Shown here: positions 1 to 7,214 of the stretch, in pieces | Layout of the letters: each line of letters opens with the position of its first letter | How positions within the stretch are numbered: position 1 is the stretch's first letter | NCBI GenBank assembly: GCA_031366005.1 | Contig: JANLZB010000018.1 | Coordinates: forward strand, 1 to 19,408 | Length of the DNA stretch: 19,408 bases | Origin: JANLUX01 sp031366005 | Lineage (GTDB): Bacteria > Bacteroidota > Bacteroidia > AKYH767-A > OLB10 | Reading direction: 5' to 3' | Made by a program: the position numbers and the translations under genes | The notes under the pieces: model-generated | The model's input: the letters and a program-made list of their open reading frames with translations, nothing else | The model's database searches: none | What the model was told of the DNA's origin: nothing

Positions 1-101
1 AGGTAGCCTTTTTCTATCTCATCTATAATCTGCAGTTTGAATGCTAAACTGTAATCTTTTTGAGTCCGTCTTGAATAATCTCTTTCTCTTTTGTTTTCCA
101 T
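1..101 (-). CDS. IS3-family transposase OrfA, N-terminal fragment (runs off window)
   Basis: An ATG at 101-99 on the minus strand opens 33 codons that run off the left edge with no stop. The translation has a basic N-terminus followed by YSLAFKLQIIDEIEKGY, which resembles the start of the helix-turn-helix in IS3-family OrfA proteins (pattern YSxEFKLQVVxEVExG). OrfA binds the element ends and, fused by frameshift to OrfB, forms the DDE transposase. The fragment is too short to name the IS group, and whether the element is intact cannot be judged from here. Confidence 0.6.
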   Translation of the reverse strand, partial: MENKRERDYSRRTQKDYSLAFKLQIIDEIEKGY

Positions 102-131
102 ATAAGTCAACTTTTGTGTCAACTTATTTCA
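1..131 (-). mobile_element. End of an IS3-like insertion sequence (continues left of window)
   Basis: Read on the minus strand, position 131 begins TGAAATAAGTTGACAC and leads, after about 30 bases, into the start of a transposase-like reading frame. That layout (TG end, short terminal repeat, then orfA) is what IS3-family elements show. The octamer GTCAACTT occurs twice in the end (plus strand 106-113 and 118-125), possibly a transposase-binding repeat. Placing the outer edge at 131 is inference; the other end lies outside the window, so neither the inverted repeat partner nor the target duplication can be checked. The element sits just beyond the terminator of the cupredoxin gene. Confidence 0.55.
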
Positions 132-153
132 GGATGAGGCATGATTAGAAATA

Positions 154-183
154 AAAAAGGCTGCCCGTTAAGACAGCCTTTTT
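154..183 (-). terminator. Bidirectional rho-independent terminator
   Basis: AAAAAGGCTG (154-163) pairs perfectly with CAGCCTTTTT (174-183) around a 10-base loop. The G/C-rich core is flanked by A and T runs on both sides, so the hairpin can terminate from either direction. It lies 21 bases beyond the stop of the minus-strand cupredoxin gene and separates it from the insertion sequence. Confidence 0.85.
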
Positions 184-203
184 AAGTTAAAGAGCCGAGC
201 AGA

Positions 204-830
204 TTATCTGCTTAAAATAAATTTTCTTGTGGATGTAAATTCCTTGCTTTCGAGCCTGCAGAGATAAGTGCCTTCCTGAGCGGATACTGTTTCCCATATT
301 TTAGTGTATTCGCCTTTGCTTAATTCAGCATCAAGAATTGTCTGCACTTTTTTACCTGTAAGGTCATAAATGCTGAGATTAACTTTTCCATCAACAGGAA
401 TGTAAAATGCTATTGATGCATTTAAACCCGTTGTCATTGCAATATCCAGGTGATTAAAATGCGGTGTTAAGGAAATTATTCCGGTGCCTTGAGAAACATT
501 AAGCATGCCTGTAAATCCATGCGGTGTGCATTTGTAAGTGTAGTTTCCTGCAGCGGTGAGTACATAATCAAACATTGGATTGGCTGATGAAATAGGAGAA
601 TCCCATGGAGTTGCACCAGCAGGAAGTACTGTAGGGCTTGAACCATCACACGTGGTAGTATGAGAACCGTTTAGCCACACCCACCGAATGGTATCGCCTG
701 TTACAGCACTAACGGAGTTAGGACTGAACTGACCATTGCCAACAGTGATTGTGTGAAGAGTTGCAAAACTCTTAATGCTGATTGCCGAAAGACAAATCAT
801 TAGCAGATAAATTGTAAAATTTTTTTTCAT
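204..830 (-). CDS. Secreted plastocyanin-like cupredoxin with T9SS sorting tail
   Basis: A 208-residue exported blue-copper-type protein. Residues 1-23 form a signal peptide (basic start, hydrophobic core, ending near SFA). Residues 25-115 are a cupredoxin domain: the four expected type-1 copper ligands are visible as His57 (GSHTTT), Cys101, His104 and Met109, in the C-x2-H-x4-M spacing of plastocyanins and pseudoazurins. After a linker, residues 125-208 look like a T9SS type A sorting domain (VNLSIYDLTGKKVQ, EGTYLCRLES, final basic RKFILSR). The protein should therefore cross the inner membrane by Sec and the outer membrane by T9SS, and probably act in electron transfer or copper binding at the cell surface. 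The partner is unknown. It has its own terminator and a likely promoter at 868-875, so it is probably monocistronic. Confidence 0.85.
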   Translation of the reverse strand: MKKNFTIYLLMICLSAISIKSFATLHTITVGNGQFSPNSVSAVTGDTIRWVWLNGSHTTTCDGSSPTVLPAGATPWDSPISSANPMFDYVLTAAGNYTYKCTPHGFTGMLNVSQGTGIISLTPHFNHLDIAMTTGLNASIAFYIPVDGKVNLSIYDLTGKKVQTILDAELSKGEYTKIWETVSAQEGTYLCRLESKEFTSTRKFILSR

Positions 831-867
831 AGTTTACTGGTTTAAGTTTGTAATTGTTTTAGCGTTT

Positions 868-875
868 CAAATTTA
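868..875 (-). promoter_or_regulatory. Putative -7 promoter element of the cupredoxin gene
   Basis: The minus strand reads TAAATTTG, a perfect match to the Bacteroidota -7 consensus TAnnTTTG. With the 5-base spacing calibrated on the SRP RNA, transcription would start near 863, giving a leader of about 33 bases. No clear TTG element is visible at the expected -33 distance, which falls in the end of the transaldolase gene. Confidence 0.45.
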
Positions 876-889
876 ATAAGTTTTAATTA

Positions 890-1549
890 TTACTTTGTTA
901 CTGCACCTGCATCAGATAAAAATTTTGCTAATCCAATATCTGTCAAAGGATGTTTTAAAAGATCAAGTATTGCACTTAATGGACAGGTGGCAACATCAGC
1001 ACCGGCTTCAGCACATTGAATAATATGCATAGGATGACGTATGGATGCAGCCAGCACCTGTGTTTTATAATCATAGGTGCGATAGATATGAACGATTTGT
1101 TCTATTAACTGAACTCCATCGGTAGATACATCATCCAATCTTCCAATAAATGGAGATACATAAGTTGCTCCTGCTTTGGCTGCAAGCAGAGCCTGACCTG
1201 CAGAAAAAACCAGGGTGCAATTGGTTTTTATTCCTTTCTGTGAAAAATATTTAAGCGCTTTCACTCCATCTTTTATCATTGGAACTTTCACTACAATCTG
1301 CGGATGCAATGCTGCCAGTGCTTCACCTTCACTCACAATTTCATCAAATGTAGTAGCCAACACCTCGGCACTCACATCACCGCCTTTAACAATATTGCAA
1401 ATGTCAATATAATGTTTTGTTACAGCATCCTTGCCTTTAATGCCTTCTTTTGCCATCAGTGAAGGATTAGTGGTAACGCCATCAAGCACGCCAAGATCAT
1501 TGGCTTCAATAATTTGTTTCAGATTGGCAGTGTCAATAAAGAATTTCAT
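890..1549 (-). CDS. tal: Transaldolase, short (TalC/FSA-like) type
   Basis: A 219-residue class I aldolase of the small transaldolase/fructose-6-phosphate aldolase family, cytosolic, moving dihydroxyacetone units between sugar phosphates in the non-oxidative pentose phosphate pathway. Asp6 (MKFFIDTAN), Asn28 (TTNPS) and the Schiff-base Lys88 (VVKVP) are in place. At the position where E. coli FSA carries Gln59 (FAQVMATT), this protein has Glu62 (SAEVLATT), which marks true transaldolases in the family. The full length matches the family and the ATG at 1549 starts directly with the conserved first strand. The stop lies 59 bases upstream of the cupredoxin start on the same strand. A heptamer repeat lies upstream of it. 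Confidence 0.92.
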   Translation of the reverse strand: MKFFIDTANLKQIIEANDLGVLDGVTTNPSLMAKEGIKGKDAVTKHYIDICNIVKGGDVSAEVLATTFDEIVSEGEALAALHPQIVVKVPMIKDGVKALKYFSQKGIKTNCTLVFSAGQALLAAKAGATYVSPFIGRLDDVSTDGVQLIEQIVHIYRTYDYKTQVLAASIRHPMHIIQCAEAGADVATCPLSAILDLLKHPLTDIGLAKFLSDAGAVTK

Positions 1550-1599
1550 GTGGTTACTAATTAATGAATCAAATTACGAATACAACGAATTATTAATGC

Positions 1600-1630
1600 A
1601 ACTCTAAACTTCGGACTTTAAACTTTAAAC
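1600..1630. repeat. Period-7 tandem array between tal and the SRP RNA
   Basis: Four successive 7-base units of the AACTTTA type, with one to three changes between units, then a partial unit AAC. It fills the gap between the SRP RNA terminator and the tal leader. The unit differs from those in the other gaps but the period is the same. Confidence 0.75.
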
Positions 1631-1633
1631 CAA

Positions 1634-1735
1634 AAAAAGTGGGCAAGCTACTCATATCGCACCGCTCTACCGTTTATCCTTGCTTCCTTCCAGACCTGGG
1701 GAGGTTCACAGGAGCTGGTCGCATGAGGCTTACCC
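1634..1735 (-). ncRNA. ffs: Signal recognition particle RNA, small bacterial (4.5S) type
   Basis: The minus strand carries the SRP core around CCAGGTCTGGAAGGAAGCA (centred near 1690), with the GGAA tetraloop and adjoining internal loop that bind Ffh. The ends close: GGGUAAGC (1735-1728) pairs with GCUUGCCC (1648-1641), and a run of seven U follows at 1638-1632 as the terminator tail. The length, about 100 nt, fits the small 4.5S class rather than the 270-nt Bacillus type. The RNA with Ffh targets membrane and exported proteins to FtsY and SecYEG. A -7 box at 1747-1740 lies immediately upstream and predicts a 5' end at 1735, exactly the first base of the closing helix. Confidence 0.95.
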
Positions 1736-1739
1736 GCGG

Positions 1740-1747
1740 CAAAAATA
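1740..1747 (-). promoter_or_regulatory. -7 promoter element of the SRP RNA
   Basis: The minus strand reads TATTTTTG, a match to TAnnTTTG. The final G lies five bases before G1735, where the SRP RNA helix starts. Because the RNA end can be inferred from structure, this pair calibrates the spacing between -7 box and transcription start for the rest of the window. Confidence 0.7.
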
Positions 1748-1801
1748 ACAAAAGTTTGAAGCACCATACTGTTTGTTACTGTTAAAAGTTGAAAGATTAA
1801 T

Positions 1802-1809
1802 TAATTTTG
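1802..1809 (+). promoter_or_regulatory. Putative -7 element of the histidine kinase gene (leaderless)
   Basis: TAATTTTG matches TAnnTTTG exactly. Five bases after its last G lies G1814, the first base of a GTG codon in the kinase frame, so the transcript should begin at the start codon. No TTG is found 17-23 bases upstream; the nearest candidate (1773-1775) is 26 bases away. Confidence 0.5.
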
Positions 1810-1813
1810 ATTG

Positions 1814-4639
1814 GTGAAAATTTATTCTACAGAAAGTAAAATCTTTTCAGGTTTTATCAGCGCTTTAATAGTGATTGCAGTTTTTTCAGCCATCACCTAC
1901 AACAATATGAAGCTTACAACTGCTGATACTAAAGAAGTAAATACTGCATTGCAAATACTGAAACCTGTTGAAAATGTATTTACTTCTGCCCATGATTTAG
2001 AAGCCGGATACAGTAACTATATTTTAACCGGCAAAGAGCATTCTCTTAAATTATTCAACAATGCAATTGAATCATCCAGAGATGGCCTCAGTAAATTAAT
2101 CATAGCTGCTCAAACTGATTCCGGCCGCACCGCTGATGCACGTTATTTAAACAGCTTGATTTATAAGTTGGTTACTTATGGTAATAGTGCTATCGAAACC
2201 AGGAAAGAAAAAGGCGCCTCAGCCGCTATTAAGTTCGTGAATGATGATGATGGAATAGAATTAATGGATCAGATCAGATCAGTTGTAAATAAAATTGAGG
2301 AGCGTGAGCGCCAGGTATTGAATCATGAAAATGCAGAGAAAGCTGAACGCTCACACAGAACCCTCATATTATTTATATTGATGGCATCAGTCGTTTTTAT
2401 TTTTCTGCTGGTATGTATTGTAATGATTAGAAATGATTGGATCAAAAACAAAAAAGCCAATGATCGTATTGCCCATCTCGCAAGTCTTATTGATCAAACC
2501 AGTGATGCAATAATCTCAACAGATAAAAACCGCATTATTAAATCGTGGAATGAAGGAGCAGAGAAGATGTATGGTTATACAAAACAAGAATCCATTGGCA
2601 AAAATATTGTGGAATTGTTAGGTCTGAATCTTTCTGATGATCAGTTCAACCATTTAATAAATAATTCTGAAGAAAAAGAATTTCAGCAGGCAATAGTAAT
2701 TCATAATCGAAAAGATGGAAGCGAGATCCATGTTTCATCTTCTTCCAATGTAGTTAAAGACAGCTTTGGTAAACCGATAGGTATCGTTGTTGTTAATACA
2801 GATATCACTTCACAGAAAAAATTAGAGGAGAATTTACGGAAATTTAATGCCGAGCTAACCCATCAGGTAAAAGAAAAAACAAAAGAGATTGACAATATTT
2901 TTGATCGTATCAGCGAAGGCTTTGCAATGCTTGATAATAATCTGGTATTTATTTATTTAAATAAAAACGCTGGTAAATTCTTTCAAAAGAGTCCTGAAGA
3001 AATAATGGGAAAAAGTGCAATGGAAGTATTTCCTAACATCGTAAATATTCCGATTTATCAGGAAACACTGAAGGCGCTCGGGACAGGTAAGCCCTCGGAG
3101 ATTGAAAATTTTTCACCCTTCTATAAAAGATGGATTCATAATCATATTTATCCATCACCGGAAGGGGTTTCAATTTTTTTCAGGGATGTAACTGAAGAAA
3201 GAAAAAATAGAGAGGCATTAATAGCAAGCGAAGAAAAATACCGGATGCTGATAGAGCAGGCTTCAGATGCGATTTTTATTTCTGATCAGCACGGAAACTA
3301 TATAGATGTGAATCCCAGCGCCTGCAAACTCCTTGGTTATTCGAGAGAGGAATTATTATCAATTAACAGCAGGGATATTTTATTTGAAGAAAAGGATGTT
3401 ATGCATTTGCCAAGGCGTTATAAAGAGTTAAAGGTTGGAAAATCGTTTATCAGTGAGCGAAAATTAAAACGTAAGGACGGTTCTCCTGTTGATGTGGAGA
3501 CCAATGGAAAAATGCTGCCTGACGGGCGATTTATCGGGTTCGTGAGAGAAATTACCTATAGAAAACAGGCAGAAGAAGAATTAAGACAATCAGAGCAGAA
3601 ATATAAATTGCTTTTTAATAACAACCCAATGCCAATGTGGATGACCTCCATCCCTGATTCAATATTTATTGATGTGAATGATGCTGCTATTAAACATTAC
3701 GGTTATTCGAAAGAAGAATTTTTATCCATGAATGGAAAAGATATTCGTCCCTTACAGGAAGTTGAACGATATATTAAATACAACAGTCAAGTAAAGTATG
3801 AGAATATTTTTTATGCGGGAGTATGGCAGCATAAAAAAAAGAATGGAGATATTATCAATGTCGAAATAATAGCACAGGATATTTTTTATGAAGGAAGAGT
3901 GGTAAGATTAGTATTGGCTAATGACATTACTGAAAAACTATTGGCTGAGGAAAAACTAAAAGAATCACACGAAGAATTAAGAAACCTTGCTTCTTATCTT
4001 CAAAAAGTGCGTGAAGAAGAACGAACAAATATTTCAAGAGAGATTCATGATGAGTTAGGACAGCAGCTTACCGCTTTAAAAATGGATGCAGCATGGCTCA
4101 ACAAAAAATTGGCGGATAATCCGTTAGTGAATGAAAAGTTAGCTGACATGCTATCACTTGCAGATGAAACGCTTAAAACCGTAAGACGGATTTCTGCAGA
4201 TTTGAGACCTGTTATTCTTGATGATATTGGATTAATCGCAGCGCTGGAATGGCAATGTCATGAATTTGAAAAGAGGACCGGTATTAAATGCACTTTTGAA
4301 ACTTCCTTCGCAGAACTTGATTTAAATAAAGAGGTTGCTATTTGTATCTTCCGGATTTATCAGGAAACATTAACTAACGCAGCCCGTCATTCCAAAGCCA
4401 CACATGTGATTACCAAAGTGAATAAAATAAATGATAAGATGGTACTTAGAATTCAGGATAACGGTGAGGGCTTTGAATTATCATCTGTTAAAGGAAAAAA
4501 AACTTTAGGAATAATAGGCATGCAGGAACGTGCCATGATGTGCCGAGGAGAATTTAAAATTGAAAGTACAAAGGAGGAAGGAACCGTTATTACTTTGATA
4601 GTTCCATTATCTTTAGAAACAAATCAGGTTGCAATCTGA
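1814..4639 (+). CDS. Membrane sensor histidine kinase: CHASE3, four PAS, HisKA_3, HATPase
   Basis: About 941 residues. Numbering from the GTG at 1814: transmembrane helix near 11-29, a helical CHASE3-type periplasmic domain near 37-175, second helix near 183-205, four PAS domains starting near 217, 361, 472 and 594, a HisKA_3 dimerisation helix with phospho-acceptor His745 (SREIHDELGQQL), and a HATPase_c domain with the N-box Asn855 (ETLTNAARHS), DNGEGFE and LGIIGMQERA. HisKA_3 kinases normally signal to NarL/FixJ-type DNA-binding regulators; none is encoded nearby, so this is an orphan. Four PAS domains suggest several cytoplasmic inputs, perhaps redox, but no ligand can be named. An in-frame TGA at 1808 excludes an upstream ATG; the choice is TTG 1811 or GTG 1814, and the promoter spacing favours GTG. 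The 3' end overlaps dapD by 16 bases tail to tail. Confidence 0.93.
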   Translation: MKIYSTESKIFSGFISALIVIAVFSAITYNNMKLTTADTKEVNTALQILKPVENVFTSAHDLEAGYSNYILTGKEHSLKLFNNAIESSRDGLSKLIIAAQTDSGRTADARYLNSLIYKLVTYGNSAIETRKEKGASAAIKFVNDDDGIELMDQIRSVVNKIEERERQVLNHENAEKAERSHRTLILFILMASVVFIFLLVCIVMIRNDWIKNKKANDRIAHLASLIDQTSDAIISTDKNRIIKSWNEGAEKMYGYTKQESIGKNIVELLGLNLSDDQFNHLINNSEEKEFQQAIVIHNRKDGSEIHVSSSSNVVKDSFGKPIGIVVVNTDITSQKKLEENLRKFNAELTHQVKEKTKEIDNIFDRISEGFAMLDNNLVFIYLNKNAGKFFQKSPEEIMGKSAMEVFPNIVNIPIYQETLKALGTGKPSEIENFSPFYKRWIHNHIYPSPEGVSIFFRDVTEERKNREALIASEEKYRMLIEQASDAIFISDQHGNYIDVNPSACKLLGYSREELLSINSRDILFEEKDVMHLPRRYKELKVGKSFISERKLKRKDGSPVDVETNGKMLPDGRFIGFVREITYRKQAEEELRQSEQKYKLLFNNNPMPMWMTSIPDSIFIDVNDAAIKHYGYSKEEFLSMNGKDIRPLQEVERYIKYNSQVKYENIFYAGVWQHKKKNGDIINVEIIAQDIFYEGRVVRLVLANDITEKLLAEEKLKESHEELRNLASYLQKVREEERTNISREIHDELGQQLTALKMDAAWLNKKLADNPLVNEKLADMLSLADETLKTVRRISADLRPVILDDIGLIAALEWQCHEFEKRTGIKCTFETSFAELDLNKEVAICIFRIYQETLTNAARHSKATHVITKVNKINDKMVLRIQDNGEGFELSSVKGKKTLGIIGMQERAMMCRGEFKIESTKEEGTVITLIVPLSLETNQVAI

Positions 4640-5433
4640 AATTCACGAAGTACATCATTAAGCGAAGTTTTACTATCTGTGCTTTCTTTTCGTTTGCCAA
4701 TTATTAATGCACATGGCACCTGATATTCACCGGAAGGAAATTTTTTTGGATAGCTTCCGGGTATAACCACTGATCGCGCAGGTACGATTCCTTTATATTC
4801 TTTAGGTTCTTTTTCACTCACATCAATAATGCGTGTTGATTTTGTAAGCACTACATTGGCGCCAAGCACCGCTTCTTTTTCCACATGCACACCTTCTACA
4901 ATAATACAACGCGAGCCAATAAAACAATTATCTTCAACAATAACAGGTGATGCCTGAACAGGTTCTAACACACCACCAATGCCTACACCGCCACTGAGAT
5001 GAACATTTTTTCCAATCTGCGCACATGAGCCCACAGTTGCCCATGTGTCAACCATTGTATTGCTATCCACATAAGCACCAATGTTAACATAAGAAGGCAT
5101 CAGTATTACTCCTTTGGCAAGATAGGCACCATAACGTGCAATACCATGCGGTACTACACGCACTCCTGATGCAGCATAATTTTTTTTCAATGGAATTTTA
5201 TCATGAAACTCAAAAGGAAATATTTCCATTGTCTGCATTTTCATTATCGGAAAATAAAGCAGCACCGCTTTTTTTATCCATCCATTTATTTTCCAACCAT
5301 CGTTGTTTGGCTCAGCCACTCTGATGGTTCCTTTATCCAATTGCTCAATAACTTCTTTGATGGCTTGCTGCGTGTCTTTATTTTCAAGTTGAGTGCGATC
5401 ATCCCAGGCGCGTTCAATAATTTGTTGTATCAT
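4624..5433 (-). CDS. dapD: 2,3,4,5-tetrahydropyridine-2,6-dicarboxylate N-succinyltransferase
   Basis: A 269-residue cytosolic enzyme of the succinylase branch of lysine and diaminopimelate synthesis; it transfers succinyl from succinyl-CoA to tetrahydrodipicolinate. The N-terminal helical part (about 1-95) is followed by the left-handed beta-helix of hexapeptide repeats (about 100-215), including RVVPHGIARYGAYL, DSNTMVDTWATVGSCAQIG and GGVGIGGVLEP, all typical of DapD. The C-terminal strand segment (GSYPKKFPSGEYQVPCALI) is also diagnostic. The length is within a few residues of known family members. The gene is divergent from ruvX with a compact shared promoter region, and its last 16 bases overlap the end of the histidine kinase gene on the other strand, leaving no room for an intergenic terminator. 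Confidence 0.96.
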   Translation of the reverse strand: MIQQIIERAWDDRTQLENKDTQQAIKEVIEQLDKGTIRVAEPNNDGWKINGWIKKAVLLYFPIMKMQTMEIFPFEFHDKIPLKKNYAASGVRVVPHGIARYGAYLAKGVILMPSYVNIGAYVDSNTMVDTWATVGSCAQIGKNVHLSGGVGIGGVLEPVQASPVIVEDNCFIGSRCIIVEGVHVEKEAVLGANVVLTKSTRIIDVSEKEPKEYKGIVPARSVVIPGSYPKKFPSGEYQVPCALIIGKRKESTDSKTSLNDVLREFQIAT

Positions 5434-5450
5434 AAGTTCAGAATAAGCGG

Positions 5451-5458
5451 CAAATGTA
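5451..5458 (-). promoter_or_regulatory. -7 promoter element of dapD
   Basis: The minus strand reads TACATTTG, a perfect TAnnTTTG match. With the calibrated spacing the transcript would start near 5446, leaving a leader of about 13 bases before the ATG at 5433. Its box directly abuts the -33 TTG (5459-5461) of the divergent ruvX promoter, so the two polymerases could not bind at once. Confidence 0.65.
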
Positions 5459-5489
5459 TTGAGAGCATTTGAAGTTTAAACTAATTTTG
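5459..5489 (+). promoter_or_regulatory. Promoter of ruvX-def: TTG, 20-base spacer, TAATTTTG
   Basis: TTG at 5459-5461 and TAATTTTG at 5482-5489 are separated by 20 bases, the best full match to the Bacteroidota promoter in the window. Five bases after the last G is A5494, the first base of the ruvX ATG, so the mRNA is predicted to be leaderless. Confidence 0.75.
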
Positions 5490-5493
5490 CCCT

Positions 5494-5922
5494 ATGCCAC
5501 GCATTATTGCAATTGATTATGGAACTAAACGTGTCGGGCTTGCCGTTACTGATCCGCAAGGTATCATAGCAACGGCATTGGATACAGTTGCTTCGCATGA
5601 GGTAATGCTGTACCTGGAAAATTATGTCAGGAAAGAAGAGATCAAATGTTTTGTGTTGGGTGATCCAAAAACTTTGAAGGATACAATATCTGATACAACA
5701 ATTCTTGTTCACACATTTGCAGGCGCATTGAAAAAAAAATTTCCAAATATTCCCCTTCATTTAATTGATGAGCGGTTTACTTCCATTATAGCACAACGTA
5801 GTTTGATTGAAAGCGGACAAAACCGCAAAACCAGACGCGATAAAAGTGTTTTGGATAAAGTAAGCGCAACTTTATTATTGCAATCGTATCTTGAACAGCA
5901 ACAACACAGAAATATTTTATGA
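5494..5922 (+). CDS. ruvX: YqgF/RuvX family nuclease (pre-16S rRNA processing / Holliday junction resolvase-like)
   Basis: A 142-residue cytosolic protein with an RNase H-like fold. Asp8 in the opening motif IAIDYGTKRVGLAVTD, the VLGDPK strand and LHLIDERFTSI are the conserved acidic and structural motifs of the family; the KTRRDKSVLDKVSATLLLQSYLE ending is also typical. Members are proposed to mature the 5' end of 16S rRNA and resemble RuvC structurally. The stop overlaps the start of def (ATGA, 4 bases), so the two are translated as a coupled pair. The start is fixed by the conserved N-terminus and by the promoter, which points directly at this ATG. Confidence 0.95.
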   Translation: MPRIIAIDYGTKRVGLAVTDPQGIIATALDTVASHEVMLYLENYVRKEEIKCFVLGDPKTLKDTISDTTILVHTFAGALKKKFPNIPLHLIDERFTSIIAQRSLIESGQNRKTRRDKSVLDKVSATLLLQSYLEQQQHRNIL

Positions 5923-6476
5923 TTTACCCGATTGTAGTTTACGGTGATCCGGTATTACGCAAAAAAGCAGTTGATCTTAAAAGTGATCATCCGAAATTGG
6001 CTGAATTAATTGAGAGCATGTTTGAAACCATGTATTACTGCCAGGGTGTGGGTCTTGCTGCACCACAGATTGGTATGTCAATCCGTCTTTTTGTAATTGA
6101 TACCACTCCTTTTGCTGATGATGATCCGGAAGCAGAAGGTTTTAAAAAAGTTTTTATCAATGCACATGTTGTGGAGGAAGAAGGTGAGAAATGGAAATTC
6201 AATGAAGGGTGTTTAAGTATTCCGGGTATTAGAGAAGATGTGGAACGCAAGGAATCAATGACGCTTCGTTACATGGATGAAAATTTTGTTGAGCATGTTG
6301 AAGAATTTTCCGGTATGATAGCAAGAGTTATTCAGCATGAGTATGATCATATTGACGGAGTTTTATTTACAGATAAACTAAGTCCTTTACGCAAACGTTT
6401 GATAAAAGGAAAACTCACTGACATATCAAAAGGGATAACGGATGCTGAGTATAAGATTAAAGTTTATAGAAAGTAA
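5919..6476 (+). CDS. def: Peptide deformylase
   Basis: A 185-residue metalloenzyme that removes the formyl group from the initiator methionine of new proteins. All three signature motifs are present: GVGLAAPQIG (43-52), EGCLSIPG with metal ligand Cys98, and QHEYDHIDG with His140, the catalytic Glu141 and His144. The acidic insertion after the first motif (FADDDPEAEGF) and the basic C-terminal tail are common in Bacteroidota versions. It overlaps ruvX by 4 bases and shares its promoter. A 190-base gap with an inverted-repeat element separates it from aroK. Confidence 0.97.
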   Translation: MIYPIVVYGDPVLRKKAVDLKSDHPKLAELIESMFETMYYCQGVGLAAPQIGMSIRLFVIDTTPFADDDPEAEGFKKVFINAHVVEEEGEKWKFNEGCLSIPGIREDVERKESMTLRYMDENFVEHVEEFSGMIARVIQHEYDHIDGVLFTDKLSPLRKRLIKGKLTDISKGITDAEYKIKVYRK

Positions 6477-6494
6477 ATCAAATATTTTTTTCGG

Positions 6495-6662
6495 ACGCAG
6501 ATTTACAGATGGGAACAAATTATGTAATAGTTGATAGGAAACAAATTACTATGAATCAGGAAAAATATTTTATGAGATCACAGAAAATATTTGTTTCGCA
6601 TTATCAAAATTTAATCAAAAACAATTTTTATAAGCCATCTGTTCCCATCTGTCAATCTGCGT
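6495..6662. repeat. Inverted-repeat-bounded element, copy A (168 bp)
   Basis: The left arm 6495-6517 starts ACGCAGATTTACAGATGGGA and the right arm 6640-6662 is its reverse complement with one mismatch in 23 bases. The 122-base core is A/T-rich and has no open reading frame. The same arms bound an element at 14108-14287, but the cores are not similar. The right arm ends four bases before the aroK start codon, so the element forms the whole aroK upstream region. Confidence 0.85.
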
Positions 6663-6666
6663 TTTC

Positions 6667-7206
6667 ATGTTGATTTTTATAACTGGTTTTATGGGTGCAG
6701 GCAAAACAACGCTTGGCAAAGAGTTAGCGAAGCAATTAAAATTTAAGTTTACTGATACTGATACTGCTGTTGAATTACTCACCGGAAAATCCATTCCCGA
6801 TTTATTTGATGAAGGCGGAGAAGTTTATTTCCGCATGAAAGAACAGGAAGTGATTCACTCGTTTATCAATAAAGATAACTGTGTAGTTGCCACAGGAGGT
6901 GGATCACCTTGCTTTAAAGATAATATGGAATGGATGAATGAAAACGGAATTACTATTTATTTAAAACTTCATCGTGGTGTTTTATTTCACCGGTTATTAC
7001 CTGAAAAAAAATTACGTCCGCTTTTATCAAAACTGGATGACATTGCATTGATGGAATTTATCATGAACAAATTACCCGAGCGGGATTTTTTTTACCGGCA
7101 ATCAAAAATTATTGTCAAGGCTGATAAGCTTTCTTTAAATGAAATTCTAAAATTAATTACTGAAAATCCATTATTAAAACAAAACTCGAGCATTGCGAAG
7201 ACTTAA
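6667..7206 (+). CDS. aroK: Shikimate kinase
   Basis: A 179-residue cytosolic P-loop kinase that phosphorylates shikimate at the 3-hydroxyl on the way to chorismate and the aromatic amino acids. Visible features: Walker A GFMGAGKTT (7-15), the DTD motif at 30-32 for magnesium and shikimate binding, Arg56, the GGG loop at 77-79 and the LID segment KKLRPLL with its arginine. The length is normal and the ATG opens directly on the first strand. It may be read through from ruvX-def or from a start inside the inverted-repeat element just upstream; no perfect TAnnTTTG lies there. It meets the next gene tail to tail with 8 bases between stops. Confidence 0.95.
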   Translation: MLIFITGFMGAGKTTLGKELAKQLKFKFTDTDTAVELLTGKSIPDLFDEGGEVYFRMKEQEVIHSFINKDNCVVATGGGSPCFKDNMEWMNENGITIYLKLHRGVLFHRLLPEKKLRPLLSKLDDIALMEFIMNKLPERDFFYRQSKIIVKADKLSLNEILKLITENPLLKQNSSIAKT

Positions 7207-7214
7207 AATAGATT

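Noticed and set aside
890..1549. Fructose-6-phosphate aldolase instead of transaldolase
   Set aside because: The FSA-specific Gln in the FAQVMATT-type motif is replaced by Glu62, the transaldolase form.
1811..1813. TTG as the start codon of the histidine kinase
   Set aside because: It is possible, but GTG 1814 fits the calibrated promoter spacing and gives a more typical N-terminus (MKIYSTESKIF).
5203..5472. An 89-codon plus-strand open frame across the dapD start
   Set aside because: It is antisense to conserved dapD codons and has no recognisable protein features.
6495..6662. An invertible promoter with a perfect TAnnTTTG driving aroK
   Set aside because: I scanned both strands of the core; near matches with wrong spacing occur but no perfect box, so only the inverted-repeat structure is claimed.
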